The notes under the pieces are model-generated. The model was not told the DNA's origin and searched no databases. It saw only the letters and a list, made by a program, of their open reading frames with translations. DNA of 64,000 bases, from assembly GCA_902806565.1 (NCBI GenBank), contig CADCXA010000031.1, forward strand, positions 434,001 through 498,000, written 5' to 3'. Shown here piece by piece: positions 11,325 to 24,364 of the stretch; position 1 is the first letter of the stretch, and every line of letters starts with the position of its first letter. Source of the stretch: Hypoxylon rubiginosum. Taxonomy: Eukaryota; Ascomycota; Sordariomycetes; Xylariales; Hypoxylaceae. The position numbers and the translations under genes are program-made.

Positions 11325-12286
11325 ATGGCACCCCTCTACCACAAAGCCCTCATCATCGGCGCCACCTCCGGCATCGGCCAAGCCCTCGCCGCGAAGCTCC
11401 ACGACGAAGGCACGTCCGTGATCGTCACGGGCCGGAGGCAGGACCGCCTCGACGCCTTCGTAGCCTCGCGCCCGACCCGCTCCTCCGCGGCCGTCGTCGA
11501 CATCACGCAGCTCGCATCCCTACCGTCCTTCGCGTCCGGCATCCTGCGGCAGCACCCGGATATCGACTGCGTGGTGCTGAACGCGGGGATCCAGCGGCCC
11601 TTCGACTTTTCCCGCCCGGAGACCGTGGACCTGGCGCAGTTCGCCGAGGAGTTCACCACCAACTACGTGGCCTTCGTGCACCTGGCCGCGGCCTTCATCC
11701 CCCACCTACAGAAGCTCAGTAAGGAAGGCGAGGGCAGCGAGAAGAAGGCGCACCTCGTGTTCGTGAGCACGTCGCTGGCCCTCGTGCCCACGCTCGTCCG
11801 CGCCCCGGGTTACAACGCCAGCAAGGCCGCGCTGCACAGCTGGATCACGAACCTGCGGCAGCAGCTGCTGGACGCGGGGTTCCCCGGCCTGAAAGTAACC
11901 GAAATTGTGAGTATATAAAAAGCTCATGTCGTGTCGGCATCTTATTCCTTATAACTCTAGAATGCTCAAGTGTCTCAAAGTTCGAGACATACTACTGGAT
12001 TTTACTAACGCAATAAACTCAGTTTCCACCTGCAGTTAAGACGGAGCTACATGATACAGCTCACCAGCCGGATTTGGTGAACGGCGGCGAGCTCGGCATG
12101 CCGCTGGACGCGTTCACGGAGGCGATGTGGGCCGGGTTGGTGCGAGGCGACGAGCAGTTTGCCGTCGGCTTCGCCCAGGAGTGGGTTACGGACGGGTTCG
12201 AGGCCGAGCGCACCCGCCTCTTCCAGCAGGGCCAGGTACAGATCAAGGCCGCCATTTCCAAATTCTTGAAGAGCAACCAGCAATAG
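11325..12286 (+). CDS. Short-chain dehydrogenase/reductase (classical SDR, DltE-like)
   Basis: Two exons, 11325-11906 and 12023-12286, give 281 residues. The 116-bp intron has a GTGAGT donor, a TACTAAC-like branch site and a CTCAG acceptor, and joins in phase 0. The cofactor motif GATSGIG is at residues 12-18, the NAG motif follows in VVLNAGIQ, and the catalytic Tyr163 and Lys167 sit in YNASK. The join restores the conserved family block ending TEI-FPPAVKTELH. Length is normal for a classical SDR. It is soluble, with no signal peptide. Family knowledge: such proteins reduce or oxidise small carbonyl/alcohol substrates with NAD(P)H, and DltE-like members in fungi are mostly uncharacterised. 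It is convergent with the thioesterase gene, with under 300 bp between their stops, which allows but does not prove a shared pathway. Confidence 0.9.
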
Positions 12287-12575
12287 TAACTGTGCGCGAT
12301 GGATGGGCGAGGTTTCGTAGTCCCTTAGGAAAGGAGGGGTAAAAAGCAATGTAGTCTATTGAGTATCAAATCGGCCGCAAGCAAAATGCAACTAGAATGC
12401 TGCTCTTAATGCTATGATCCCCTTAGCTCCTGTATCGTGGCCGCCTCTACATTTGTGGCTGAGGTCCCCTGACCAACGCCGTATATGAATATATATATCT
12501 AGCCTTGACGCTGATGCGAAAACAATAGGAGAATGACCGCATAAGCACCTGATATATAGTAGCCAATGCATTTCA

Positions 12576-13591
12576 TCAGAAGTCAGGTGGATCTAGCTTG
12601 TCGGCCGCCTTGCGGACCTTCCTCGTAACATCATCGAGCTATGGTGAAAGGAGTCAGTAAGCACAAACACAGTTCCAGGAATATAAGATCAGCCAGTATG
12701 GGATTTGCTCACGTATTTGATATCAAAGATGGAAAAGTGGTGACCGTTCACCTCCCACAAGTCGCGGATGAAGTGGCCGTGATCCTCGTTATACTGGTCC
12801 CAGCCGAGAAGCCTTAGATCGCGAGTGTAGTCGACGAAATTCTCATCCGAGTCCCTGCTCACGAACTCCTTGGCTCGCATAAGAATAGTCGGCGGGACGG
12901 GTATATCTTTCCACTGCGGAACCTGCCAGAAGCGGACCATCATCCGTGCGTGCGTCATGTTGAGATTTACCTTGTCTTTCAATTTCATCTTCCGCGACTC
13001 TTCCGCCGATAGGAATACGGGCTCCTCCGGAAGGGGGCCTACCAGCTCCGCCAGCCGCAGCGGGAAGATGCTGTCGATGAAGATCATGCCCCGCACTCGG
13101 AAAATTGGCGCTTTGGGTGTGCTAGCCCCGCTGTCGCCTGCCTCCCCCTCACGGTTCTTGGCCTCCCGTGCTGTCAGCGCAATCTGATGCGCCATCTCGA
13201 GCGACAAGAGTCCACCCATAGACCACCCTTTTTCGCAGCACGTCAGCACAGGACAAGCCGAGCCAAGTTCACAAGACACGACGGGCAGGTAAAGGGGAGG
13301 GGGCGGGAGCAAGTCAAATTACGCACCGCCTAGTAAGATATCACCGCCCTCGGGCATGACCTTGCCCAGGAGCTCGATATAGTGGGCGGCCATGGCGGGG
13401 ACGCCGCCGTCCCACCAGCCGCCGTCCTGCAGCTTGGCGTTCTCGATACCCCATAGGGGCCTGTTGATGCGGTCGAGAAGGTGATAACTGAAGGCCGTTC
13501 CACCGCCGTCGTGTACGAGAAATACCGGCAGTCTCGCCTTTGAAAGGGGTCCCTCGTGGATCAGCGACGGGTTCCTGACGTATTCGTACAT
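12576..13591 (-). CDS. Free-standing thioesterase-domain protein (alpha/beta hydrolase)
   Basis: Three exons on the minus strand, 13591-13327, 13227-12713 and 12638-12576, give 280 residues. Intron 1 has a GTGCGT donor and an unusual AAAAG acceptor 15 bp after a CTGAC branch site. Intron 2 is canonical. The joins are in frame and rebuild GGWSMGG, the nucleophile elbow GxSxG (Ser91). An oxyanion-loop-like VHDGGGTAF lies near residue 26. The acidic residue is probably in FIDSIFP and the catalytic His in NGHHFSIFD near the end. This is the layout of PF00975 thioesterases, which off-load or edit polyketide or non-ribosomal peptide chains. No PKS or NRPS is in the window, so the natural substrate is unknown. 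It is cytosolic, with no signal peptide. Confidence 0.85.
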
Positions 13592-14878
13592 CGCGCTTGG
13601 GTGAGAAGGAAATCTCCGAGTCCTTGCTAGTTAAGTGACGGGTTTTGGATGAGCTGATACAGCCAGTTCAGCCTAAGCACTAGGTAGCTCTAAGCTACTG
13701 GGCGAATGGGGCCTAGTATCTTTTCCGTTGTTTGTCTAGCGAGATGGGAATCGGGATCTTGTCGCCAGCATCATCTGCTTCGTCCAACCCCAAGCCTGAC
13801 TCGACAGGAAGCGAAACCAATTGACCTTGACGGTTGGTGTGCTGACTCTGAAGCGGTTTGGTCACTCTGGAGCTTTCAATAAAAATAATGCAGCGAGGGT
13901 CCCAAGGAATCGGTACATGCAGAGTGTAAGAAACTTATAAGATGCAGTATGCACGCGATGTGTCGTCGAGACAAGAAAAGAACGACTTGCTTAAAATGTC
14001 AACCTGCCACCTGCTGGGTTGTACCATGCGGGCATTTGCCAAGTTTGCACCACCGTACATGCCCCTGCCCTGTAAGCTAAGAGGTTAACGAGATTTCATT
14101 CATAGCTGGTTCTTTCCTCGAATTACCTGTGAATCAAATCATCAAACGAGTCAGACAATTGGCAAATACATGTGGTTATAATGATTTCTAATACTTTTTA
14201 TTCGTTCTCAATGACAATGACACAATAACTTTATAATACTTGGGTCGGAGTATTCGATTTCTTATACTTCTCTGATGTTACCCCGGTCCAGCACTTCGGA
14301 TACCTTATCTGCTACTTAAAATAGTCCGGTGGAGGGCTGCGTGGCAACCACTTATTAGCTGTTATAGCTGAGCTATGTAGCACCTAGGACTAGGTACCCC
14401 CAGATAGCTGGCAAGCTTGTGGCCAACATAAATGTGGCGTCTGGACCCTTATCCTTCCAAAATCCAAACCAAAAGTCTCCGTATCTACTAAATGTCTCCG
14501 GATTCTAGAACAATCGCCACCCATACAAGGGGATTGCCTTTTCTTTTCATCTTAAAATAACCGTACGTGAGACTGGAAGCTAAAGTTAGTGGCATTGGAT
14601 CCGACACACATATTTACATCTTCAATTCAATTGGAATTGATTCATCACAAGGGGTTAAGAATAGGGGCATCGGTGGCTTAAGGGGCTGCCCCATTAAAAT
14701 CTGCCACAGACAAAATGGCGTCGTTGAAAATGCATTCTCCCAGCCACAGTATGTCAACGACGCCATTCTACTCGGACGGATCCCGTTGCAGTCTGTCTGA
14801 TAAGGACCTGTTTACTGTGCCCGTGCTCAGTCTTCACGCATCATTAACCCCAAGCTTCATTCTCGTCTTCCCCGTCCC
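13592..14878. other. Intergenic region, no gene seen
   Basis: Contains the promoter of the thioesterase gene (minus) and the 3' flank of the giant minus-strand gene. AT-rich, with only short frames. A 30-codon ATG frame at about 13997 has no support and was not called. Confidence 0.5.
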
Positions 14879-17800
14879 CTATCCCTCAAAATCCGACGGC
14901 TGAAGCAATTGGTTGTCCAGTAGCTTCCCCATGTGCGTCTTGTCGATGCTCTCGCAGTTGCGGCGGATCCCCATGTGGAGCGCCTTGAAGAACGCAACCG
15001 GGCTGCTCCGCAAGCCCGACTCGCCGCCCACCCTGCCCTCGCCGTCCCGCAGTATGAACCCGTCGGCGGCGATCTCCTCGCCCTCCTTGGGCGTCTCGTA
15101 GCTTATCCCCAGGAACCGGCACGCGTCCACGTACCGCTCGAACGAGTCGAAGTAGAGCTGGCCCGCGAACAGGTTCAGCTCCGTCGCGAGCCGCCGCGGT
15201 ATCCGGCGCGTCTTCAGCCGTTCCGGCACCGTGTATAAGTCCAAGGCGTCCAGCGGCCGGTAGCTCAGGTTCGATCGCGGCGCGTAGAGGTGCAGCGCGA
15301 CGACGTCCGACTGCTGGATCGCCGGCAGGAGCTCGCGTGCTTCGAACGGGCTTATGACCATCATATGCTCGATGGTCCCGGGCTTTGTATCATCATCACC
15401 GGCTGGGGGACCGCTCGTCAAGATCCATTGAACAGATCTCTGGTAGGAATCTAAGGCGTCGGAGGAGCCGCGAGATTCGATGGTTGATGCGAAGTCCTCC
15501 GATGCTAGTAGACGGGAGCGAAATTGGGAAACGTCGCAGAATTCTCCCGCCTTGGTCTTGCGCAGCGCTAAGAAGGCAGGTCCGTATCCCTTAGATGAAT
15601 CAAGGACGGCACCTAATTGCACGAACTCCTTAATGTCGTGATGAACCTTGTGAAGGGCGGGGGTTGCCTCGGGTGGCCTCTCGTCCTGTCTCTCCTGTTC
15701 AATTTCTGGAGATAGTTCCCGCTCCTCTTCTTCTTGAAGTGCTGCTGAGCCTAGGTCAAGGTTCTTGAATTCGGCGCAGCGCAAAGAGATGGGATCCGTA
15801 TCAGTCGATTGCTCCGACTCTTTCCGGCTTTGTTTCATACGAGGTCGGTATCTGCGATCCAATGTTTGTGCCTCGTCCTCGAGATATTTCTCAGCTAGAC
15901 TTCGGCCGAAATGGATCTGCTGGGTTTGGCCCGGTTCCGTCTCTCCAGTTGAACGGGCCTGTTTCCATATCTCCCTGTGGTGTTTGTTACGTCGGCCCTG
16001 AGATGCCCACAAGCCCATGCTTCTATGGATGTCCCGCCAAGTTTCGCCGATTGCCCAGGTCAATATATTCACCACTGATATCTCCTGGTCCGCAGGCAGC
16101 GTCTCCTTAGACTTGTCTGGTCTGATCTTTTTCTGAATCTCCTCCGGGACACAGAAGATTACCGACTGTCCTTCTCCAAGCATCCTTAGGCGCATACATG
16201 CTAAGCAGTGTTAGTTCTCAGGTTACCTGACCAGCAGCTACGGACTAGGCTCTACTTACCTTGGACAAGCCTATCCTTTGTCAAGTTTGCCCCCAAAGTG
16301 ACGGCCGCTCGATAATTCCTCGGGAGTTTTAGGTCTGTTCCCCTCGTGTGAGCCTCGTCCAAGAATACGAGGCATGCATCGAGGTGTGTTGAGAAAGGCG
16401 ATGTCTGGAGCGGCTCATCGTGATCTTTTCGATCTAGAACGCGCATTTCATCTTCATCATCGAAGTATATGGCGGCTTCCGTCTTAGAAGCATCGGAGAT
16501 TTTGCTCAACCATGCTTTTGCGACGTCGCGATTACTGAGCTCCAGTATTTGAGCCCCGACGTCCAATATCACGCGCGTCGGTTGTTCCATTGCTGTGATA
16601 ATGTCCAACAGCATGTCAGCCATTGATCCGTCTACCTCGCGGCGCGGTCGCATGAGGTGAACAGAATTCTCAGGCCTGAGCAAATTTTCGAGGACCAGTG
16701 CGTTGGTGTGCTTCTGAGTTTCGAGATCTAGCTGCGTGATGCTAAGTGGAAGTACCTTACGTGAATCATTTGTGCCGCTGAACCCAGTGGTTAGGCGTTT
16801 CTTCTCCTCACCAGTGTCCCAGCCCGATGCGGAGAGCTTCTGCGGAAATTCTTTCATTTCTTTAGGGAACACAATGTGGCACAGGAAGTAGTCAATGACA
16901 CCTTTGGCATACCGAAAAGTAGGGTATACTTGCTGAGTAAATTGCGCCCGGTCCTCAAGGTTGATGCTATCTAAAGCGGGTGCATCGTGTGCATCCTTTT
17001 TCCATGCATCATATTCGAGGCCGGCCTGATCCGACTTCAGGAGGTGGTCGAATGTATGGTATAGGTCCTCCTCATCGATCCCACCGTAGTAATAACTCAA
17101 CGACGTGAGTACAATGACCACGTCCGGATGGCTAAACTCGGAGCGTGGGGATGGGTTGTCCTTGGCTCTGTACGGGACAGCGAGCTTGGTACTTGGCCGC
17201 CGGCTGGGATCAAGACCGTAATCCACTCTCCATCGTTTTGATGAAAACGCGAATTCCAGCACTCCTCCGGCTATGAGGCCTCGTAGTAACAGTAGCGTCT
17301 GGCTAGCCGACGCCCAGAATCCATTTTCGTCTTGGTCCTCTACTAGTTCGATGTCTGCGGCTTCAAGATGGACATTAACGATGTATCTTTCAACCGCTTT
17401 ACGGATACGTTCCCTCTGCCTTGTAACAGGGAAACCTTTCAGGCCTGTCGCACAAATGTGTTCTGCAACCTGATGGAGGATCCGATCTCCAGCCTTTGAC
17501 TCTAGAATCCGAGTCAGCGGGAAACATCCAAGAGACTGAGAGTGTACTTCGATCGAGCTGGGAAGCTCAGAACGAACTCTCATGACGACCTGTTTCACAA
17601 TATCCAGAACCTGGTGGGCGCAAATCCATCTCTCGGGGCTGTGTTCTGTCGGGCGCTGAGTGCCCATGGTATATACTAGCTCGAACTTGACGCTAAAGTT
17701 CTCATCACTTTCGTCAACAATATCGCGCGTAGACACATCGAGATCATGCTGGCTCTGTATCAAGGCCTTCCCGATCTCATCTTTTCCCGTTAAGGTGCAT

Positions 17801-20800
17801 TCGATACCCATAAGTTTGAAGGAGAGTATATGTTCTGGTTGAACCAGAAAAATACTGCCAGTTCTGCTGCAGTCTTCAAACATCTTCTTCATTGCCTGCA
17901 CCTCTGTGTACCCGACCTTCACAGCGCGTGTAAAAGGCATGTGGTAGATGCGACGGTCCAGCAATCCGCCGAGCTTGGACACCAACATGGAATACATTTG
18001 CTTAGACTGCGGTTTTCCAACTATTACTCTTACCAACTGGGAGCCATCCGCGAGTGCCGCAGATAGTAAGGGAACTATTACAGATGACTTCCCTTCACCC
18101 ATATTCAACTGCATGACCGCATTGCTACCAGTCTCGGGGTTCATCATGCTGGCGGCGATTTGGGCCTGGACTGGTCGGATCAGAATTCCGCTCTCTATTT
18201 CCAACAGCAGCCACTCGGGGTACTCTATTGGCCGCCATGCAGTATGGCCAGCATTTCGTAGCTCATTGACTAGCGCGTGAGGATTTTCACCGGCACCTAG
18301 TAAGCGCTCCGCTCGTTGCAACTGAGTAATAGCTTCTCCATACCGGACGATGCATTTTTTCCAGCCCTCTGAGATCTTTTGCCAGTGTTTCCGCGTAAGA
18401 CGCTGGAGGAAGAAAATCGGTGAGATTCTCGGCCAGTGCGGGCCTCTTGTGCCTTCTTGACCAGACTCTACTGCCTCGACCATAGCATCATAGATCCCGT
18501 TGACGACTTTCAGGCAATCATCCCGTAGCCTCTCAAGAAGCTCCTTGATTTTGTCCGGCGCCAACGTCAAGCGATGCTCCTTCCTCCAGCCCTGTAGTGA
18601 CTCGCCGCTTCTTCTAAGATCTTCGATGTATTTTCTCTCATACTCGGACTCAGCTTGTTTGTCGAGTCTCGACAGTAACTCGGCGATATTCGATGCTGTT
18701 ATATTCTGATTGTCCTCCAGCAGTAGATCTCGCTCCTCGTACTCTGTATCAGGCGAAAGCTCAACAGGAGCTTGACAACAGAACAAATCCTTGTTTCCAA
18801 TGAACCCGCGCTTCCTCGGAAGGTTTAGGGGTAGAGGAACTACCGAGAATGGCGGGCTATTAACTGGATTAATATGCCGAGGAATTTCGTTGCTGATCTG
18901 GTCAAGATATTGAACAAGTCGGTAGTTGTCATAGCGCGGTTTGAAAAAGTATTCCGCTTCTCTCATTGCCTGATCCATTTTGATATATTCACACCATCCA
19001 GCAGAGTTCGTCTCCTCGGGACGCGTAGGAGATCTGCGCGGCCATTGACTCGCTAGAGCATTACTTAGCTCTTCAAGCTTCTCGACTTTGTTCTCGTCAA
19101 AAAGTCTCTTCTGGCTTCGCTGAAAATCCATGTTGTACTTACCCTGTGACCTCATGAAACGAGCCTCTGGGCTCTTTTCGAACGTCAAATATGACCCTTT
19201 TGATTTGAGCTGTTCAAGGAGTTTGGATTGATGGAATTCATATCCATAGGCAAGATTGAAATTTTGAAACGCGGGCGCAGTAACAGTAGCCATTTCGCCA
19301 GCCGCGAAGAAAGAGGCTAAGGTCTGGAGAATAGTCATGTCGGGGTCTTCAGCGAACGAAAGGGTAGCAAGCCAGAGCATCACCTGGAACTTGCTAGGCC
19401 GAGGACTTGCGGTGCTCAATAAACACTGGAATGGAATCAGATCTTGGGCGATGCGTTCGGCCCAATTCTGAAGTAACCCGCCGTCGTAGTTGACTTCAGA
19501 CATCGGCATTAACTGCTTGGGTCCATTGGTCTTATTATTATGTCGTAAAATGAAATTCCAGATCATAGTGCCTAAGTTCTCTGGGACCTTTCTATCGAGG
19601 CTGAACTGTTCTCGGAATACAATGCTTGACATGATAAAAGCCCGAGATGCTTTTTTTGAGTTCTGACCACGATCTCTTTCTTTGTAGGTTATATCGCAGC
19701 TATCGGTATGATCTTCGGCACCGAAGCCTGAGACGCGGAAAGCTGATGAACGAATTAAGTCGCGGCGTAGCAAACCAGACATGACATGGTCTATGGTAGG
19801 TGGAGTGACGTATGAGTCTTCGTAGAAGAATTTTGATGATTTTGCCTTGTTCAATATTGAAAGCACAACTTGGTAGAACTGGCTATGCTGTGCCAAAAAG
19901 CCGAGGCTCGGATTCCATGTCACGGTCTGCATGACTTGTTCGTTATCCGGGTAATATTTCCTCTTTGGAGTGAGCAAGGCAATACCTATCAGTAGATCGT
20001 GATCTTCCTTCGTGAGCCATTTGAAGGATTGGACAGCGGCGGATTTTAAAATTGTCAACGCTTGTTCAGTCCCGGTCATGCGAGTGAGAGGGTCTAGCAA
20101 AGGAAAAGAAGTAAGGGCATGAAGGTATGATATCAATAGTTTGCTCTGTAGGCTGCCATCATCAACGAGCCTGCCAAGCAAAACATCAATATCGTAGGCG
20201 TGGACCCTCGTAGCAGAACCTTTGTCAACTGTTACTTGCACATGTTGGCCAGCCCGAATAAATCTGATGGCCCCGTTGGGGATAATGATCTTGCGCGCTT
20301 GGTTGCTGACATCTTTCAACACCAATTTGTCGCGAAGACCGATGAGAGTTCCTGTTAACTGATCTTCATCTATTGACATTCGACGGAATTGGTGGGAGGT
20401 AATCATCGTCTCTCCCTGTTTCAAATGAAACCCCAGTTGCAGTCTAGGGAGTTCAACGTCTAGAGATAGGCCATGTAGAGTGATGTGCGTCCATTCAAGT
20501 GTTTCGAGAGGGGAAAGTATGTTAGCTACTTCTTTTGCTGTGGGACTTTTCATGTTAATAAGGAGTGCGTCGCCCTTAACTAGCTGCCAGCCGGAATCCA
20601 AACCGTGGCGTAACATCCAGTTCCTCTCGGAGTGGTCCCAAGGAAACTCTTGGGTACAGAATTCGATCCAATCGTCTTCTAGGTTGTACCAGTGCACAAA
20701 ATTATCGACGAACATGGTGGGGAAGGAATTCTTAAGGACGCTCCGAGGGATAAGCTCGAACGTACGATTCTCATTCGTAGCTCGGACAGAAAGATTCTCT

Positions 20801-23800
20801 TCCTTGTCCAGCCCAAAATTTAGGCTATGCTTATGAAAGAGATTCTTGCAAGAGAAGCGGAACCCAAATTCGTCGGAAGGGGCGACTTCCAATATGGATC
20901 TACCAAACAAAGTAGGATATATGTCGTTTCTCTCGTAGTTTCCGGGCAATCGACTCAAGGGGCTTCCGTTGATTAGAAGTTCGCCGGTCAGCAGGCTGAA
21001 GTGGACTTCTAGCACGTTACATCCGTTTGAAGGTGCTGACTTGCTGCAGAGCCAGTGATGATATGGATTCCCGAGCGCCTCCCATTGACCGCTTGCATGA
21101 AACGAAGACCAGATCGCGTTGATAGCATTGTCCAGTGCCGGGTTGCTTCCACTAGCCACCTGTTCGACTAGAATGCCGAAACTGCGAAATGCAAGCTGCT
21201 CCCAGCGCTGGAACATGATAGAAGTCAAGTACTTCGTCGGTTTACGGAGCACACCGTCTTTAATAGCGATAGCAAATTGTATCATTGTGCACGCGTCCTT
21301 TGGAGACGACGTCAAAAGACTCTGAAGATGGTTCTCGTCAATATTGAAAGTATCCGCACCTATCAAGGCCACGTCGACAACTTTAGACCTTAAGTCGTTT
21401 CTTATCTTGTCATCGGTTGCACCTTGAACCTTTTCTTGAAGGTCATGAACCCATTTCATAGCCGTATCGCGGAACAACGCCAGGATTTCGAGACTTCTGA
21501 GCTCCACAGCTGATGCGGACGTTAACGATAGCAGACGTCTGGCTATGGAGACGAAGATACAAAGAGCATGGAAGGATTTCCAATTCTTCTCGATTCGTCG
21601 TAGTGACTCGTTGAGGTTATCCAGGAGAGCGTTAGCGAATTGTACGTCAGTGAGTATGCCATGGCCACTCCTGCGCACATCGCCATCGCCGCTACGAGGT
21701 CCTGTTTGTAGAATGCATTGCATAACAACGAATAATGTCGCCTGCATGTTGAAATCCACGCTGGGTGACGCAATTTGCACTAATATGTTCTGCCACTGAA
21801 TCTTGCAGCCTAGGGGGAGCGACGTAAGTGCTTTATACTCTTCCAAAGAGAGATCGTCGGGACATGTAGACTGAGTGGCCAACACAGTATTTGGCGACGG
21901 CCCGTCTGGTTCTATTTTTGGTCGAAAAATGAACTGTTGCAACGGTGCTGGTAAAGTGTAGGTGCACAGTTTGGCGATCTCCTGCGTACTCGTAAGCCCT
22001 GAGGTGAAGCAATCCTTCATTTTGTCGTAATATTGAAGGTGCAGTCCATTCTTGAGGCAGACGTCATCTTCGGTTTTGTTAATGATCTCTGTCATCGAGC
22101 GATGAGTGCCCATCTGAGGTTTGTTTTGTGATAACAAGAGGATGCGTTGCTTGTGGTCGAAACATTTGAAGTATCTCTTCAAGAAAACTTTCTCATGGTC
22201 TAATGGAAACCTTGCTCGAGGCGGCTGTGTATCTTGATACTTCGATAGGAGGACGTCGGAAATGACAAATATGGTACTATCACGCCAATGGCCAAAAGCA
22301 CCAGGCACCCGTAGCTCAAAAATGGCAGCTTTGGCCTCACTTGCATATTCGGACAAGGGCCACTCGTGTATTTCTATTTTCAAGTTGTCGGCCTTTGTTT
22401 TCCACGCACATTTTGAGCAGTTGTACTTGTGTTTCCGCTTCCATAACCCGCTGGATTCATCAAATGTATCCACATATTCGTGATTGCTTGCGTCGTAGCG
22501 CTGCATCCAATCTCGATATTCGTCGCTTTTCTGCCGGAATTCTGCTCGCTTGGCCTCTCGATCTTTCGTTGCACAGGCCTCGATTTCATGTAACAAGTTT
22601 TGAAGTTCCACACATTGGTCGAAGTACCGCACAGGGAAACTGCTATTGCTCGTGCTGAGAACTTCATGGAAACCAAATTCGGCGTTGGAGCAGCGGTCCT
22701 CCAGGTACCTCTCTACCTCTAAAAGCCTTTCCATCTGCTTCTTTAGTGGTAGATGTAGGTTCTCTAGGAGACCCAGTTCGATTCCAGGATGGTACTTGCT
22801 GAGTAGTCCGTGAAGTTCGATTGCCGCCTTATCTAATGCAATCCAAAGCTCAAGAACGGTAAGGATCATTATAGATAGTGCTTCCGGGTTTTTAGAGTAA
22901 CATTCAACTGCGGCTTTATGATACCTCTCAAGTAGCCCCCTTAGAATGCCAGCGGTACCGGGTTGCGTTCTACGGGCCGTAAGCCATTGATTGAGATCAG
23001 AGGCTACCCATTTCTCGAATATTGCGAGATCGAATGTTGCGTAGTCTGACTCGAGCGAGAAAGTAGATCTGGGTTCATCTTCGGTATATAGAGGACAGCT
23101 CGGCTCGAATGTACAAGGGCTGTTGTCTTCTTTCCGACCAGATACATATTGGATATACTCATCCAGACTAGGAATATTTGTGGAAGTATCGTGGTGGAAT
23201 TTGAGACTGCGAAGACTTTCCAACTTGCTCGGAGTACAGTCTTGTGTCTGTACTTTTTCCCATCTTTTTTGCATAGTCTCGTGAGCCTTGGACAAAGTTA
23301 ACTCTACAAAGCTAAAGAGAGACTGGGGAACGGGTTGGCTGAGTTTCTTGCGTCGACGGGAAAGCTTCGCACTCATCGCTGACAAGACGTCAGTTGGGAG
23401 GGCAAGTGCTTGTGGTTGGGCCAGGATATTAGTCATGAAGAATAACATGAATATCTTGTAGGTTTGCTCCGAGCACTCAAGCGCTTCCGACCGTGAGAAC
23501 TGAAGTTGTAGAGTGACGCGGATAAGTAGCCAAAGGGGTGATCTGTGAAAGGGGTGGAGGTTCCCGTCCTTCCAGAACACCTCCTCACGCGTGTTCTTCC
23601 ATATTTCTGAAACCCGGACTGGATTACCCATAGACCTGAGAAATGCCGAGAATAGCTCGGTGACCATCTTGGGGTTTGTAGTGTCTCGGTCCTCGTCTTG
23701 CATCTCGCCAGCCTTCATGACTTGAGGCTGGGTGCCATAAGCGGATTGATAATTCATCTTGGAAAGAGTGTGTGCCACTGTGGTTTGGAATTCTCCGGAT

Positions 23801-24364
23801 TGAAATATCGAGAGTGGGATAGCAACGGACGATCCTGGGAAAAGCCGGCGTAGTCTCCCCTGGGTAGAGATGACGGCTTCGTTGTTGGGAGATAACTCAA
23901 ACATCTCAACATGAACGGACGATTCTGATCTATTGAAGAGAATGCCGGCATTCTGCTTCCGAATATGAAGAGCAATCGTGGTACCTGCCACTGCATAGTC
24001 AGCTTCCCGAACTGCTTTACCGGAAGTAAAATAGCAACTGACCTTTCTGACTCAACATTTCAAAAGCCTCAACGAATGTGCCTTCGTCAGCTCCAGCTAT
24101 ACCCATCGAAGAATCATGAATCAGATGTAGATGTTCCATTGTAGTGATTGCTGCATCAACCCCGTGAGTTGGGCCGTCTTGCATGCGGTCTTTGAATGCG
24201 GAAAGACCTCGAATTACGATCTTGAGCAAGGCCGCCTCCTTCTCCACACTGTAGTCATCTCTGTGAGGAAGTTCAGGCGGAAGAAAGACATGATGAATAA
24301 TATAATCGATTTCGTCATTAGAGAGGTGAAAATCGACGAATTCACCTTGGCCAGGCTGGGCCAT
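14879..24364 (-). CDS. Giant DUF3638/DUF3645-type protein with SecA/helicase-like ATPase motifs, 3124 residues
   Basis: Exons are 24364-24043, 23990-16260 and 16200-14879. The introns are 52 and 59 bp with GTCAGT and GTAAGT donors, and both joins are in frame. I recognise the family from the block QLNMGEGKSSVIVPLLSAAL (about residue 2065), hallmark of DUF3638, and from LVFLDEAHTRGTDLKLPR near 2655. The first resembles helicase motif I as in SecA and the second a DEAH box. They are about 590 residues apart, and the second exon-exon junction follows shortly after the DEAH block. The N-terminal ~600 residues match the usual helical region of this family (DUF6606). Length is typical (about 3000-3200). 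The function is not established; the motifs imply a nucleotide-driven motor, which is inference. The C-terminal ~440 residues contain a charged, probably disordered stretch. An inexact copy of its antisense sequence occurs at 26341-26437. Confidence 0.9.
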
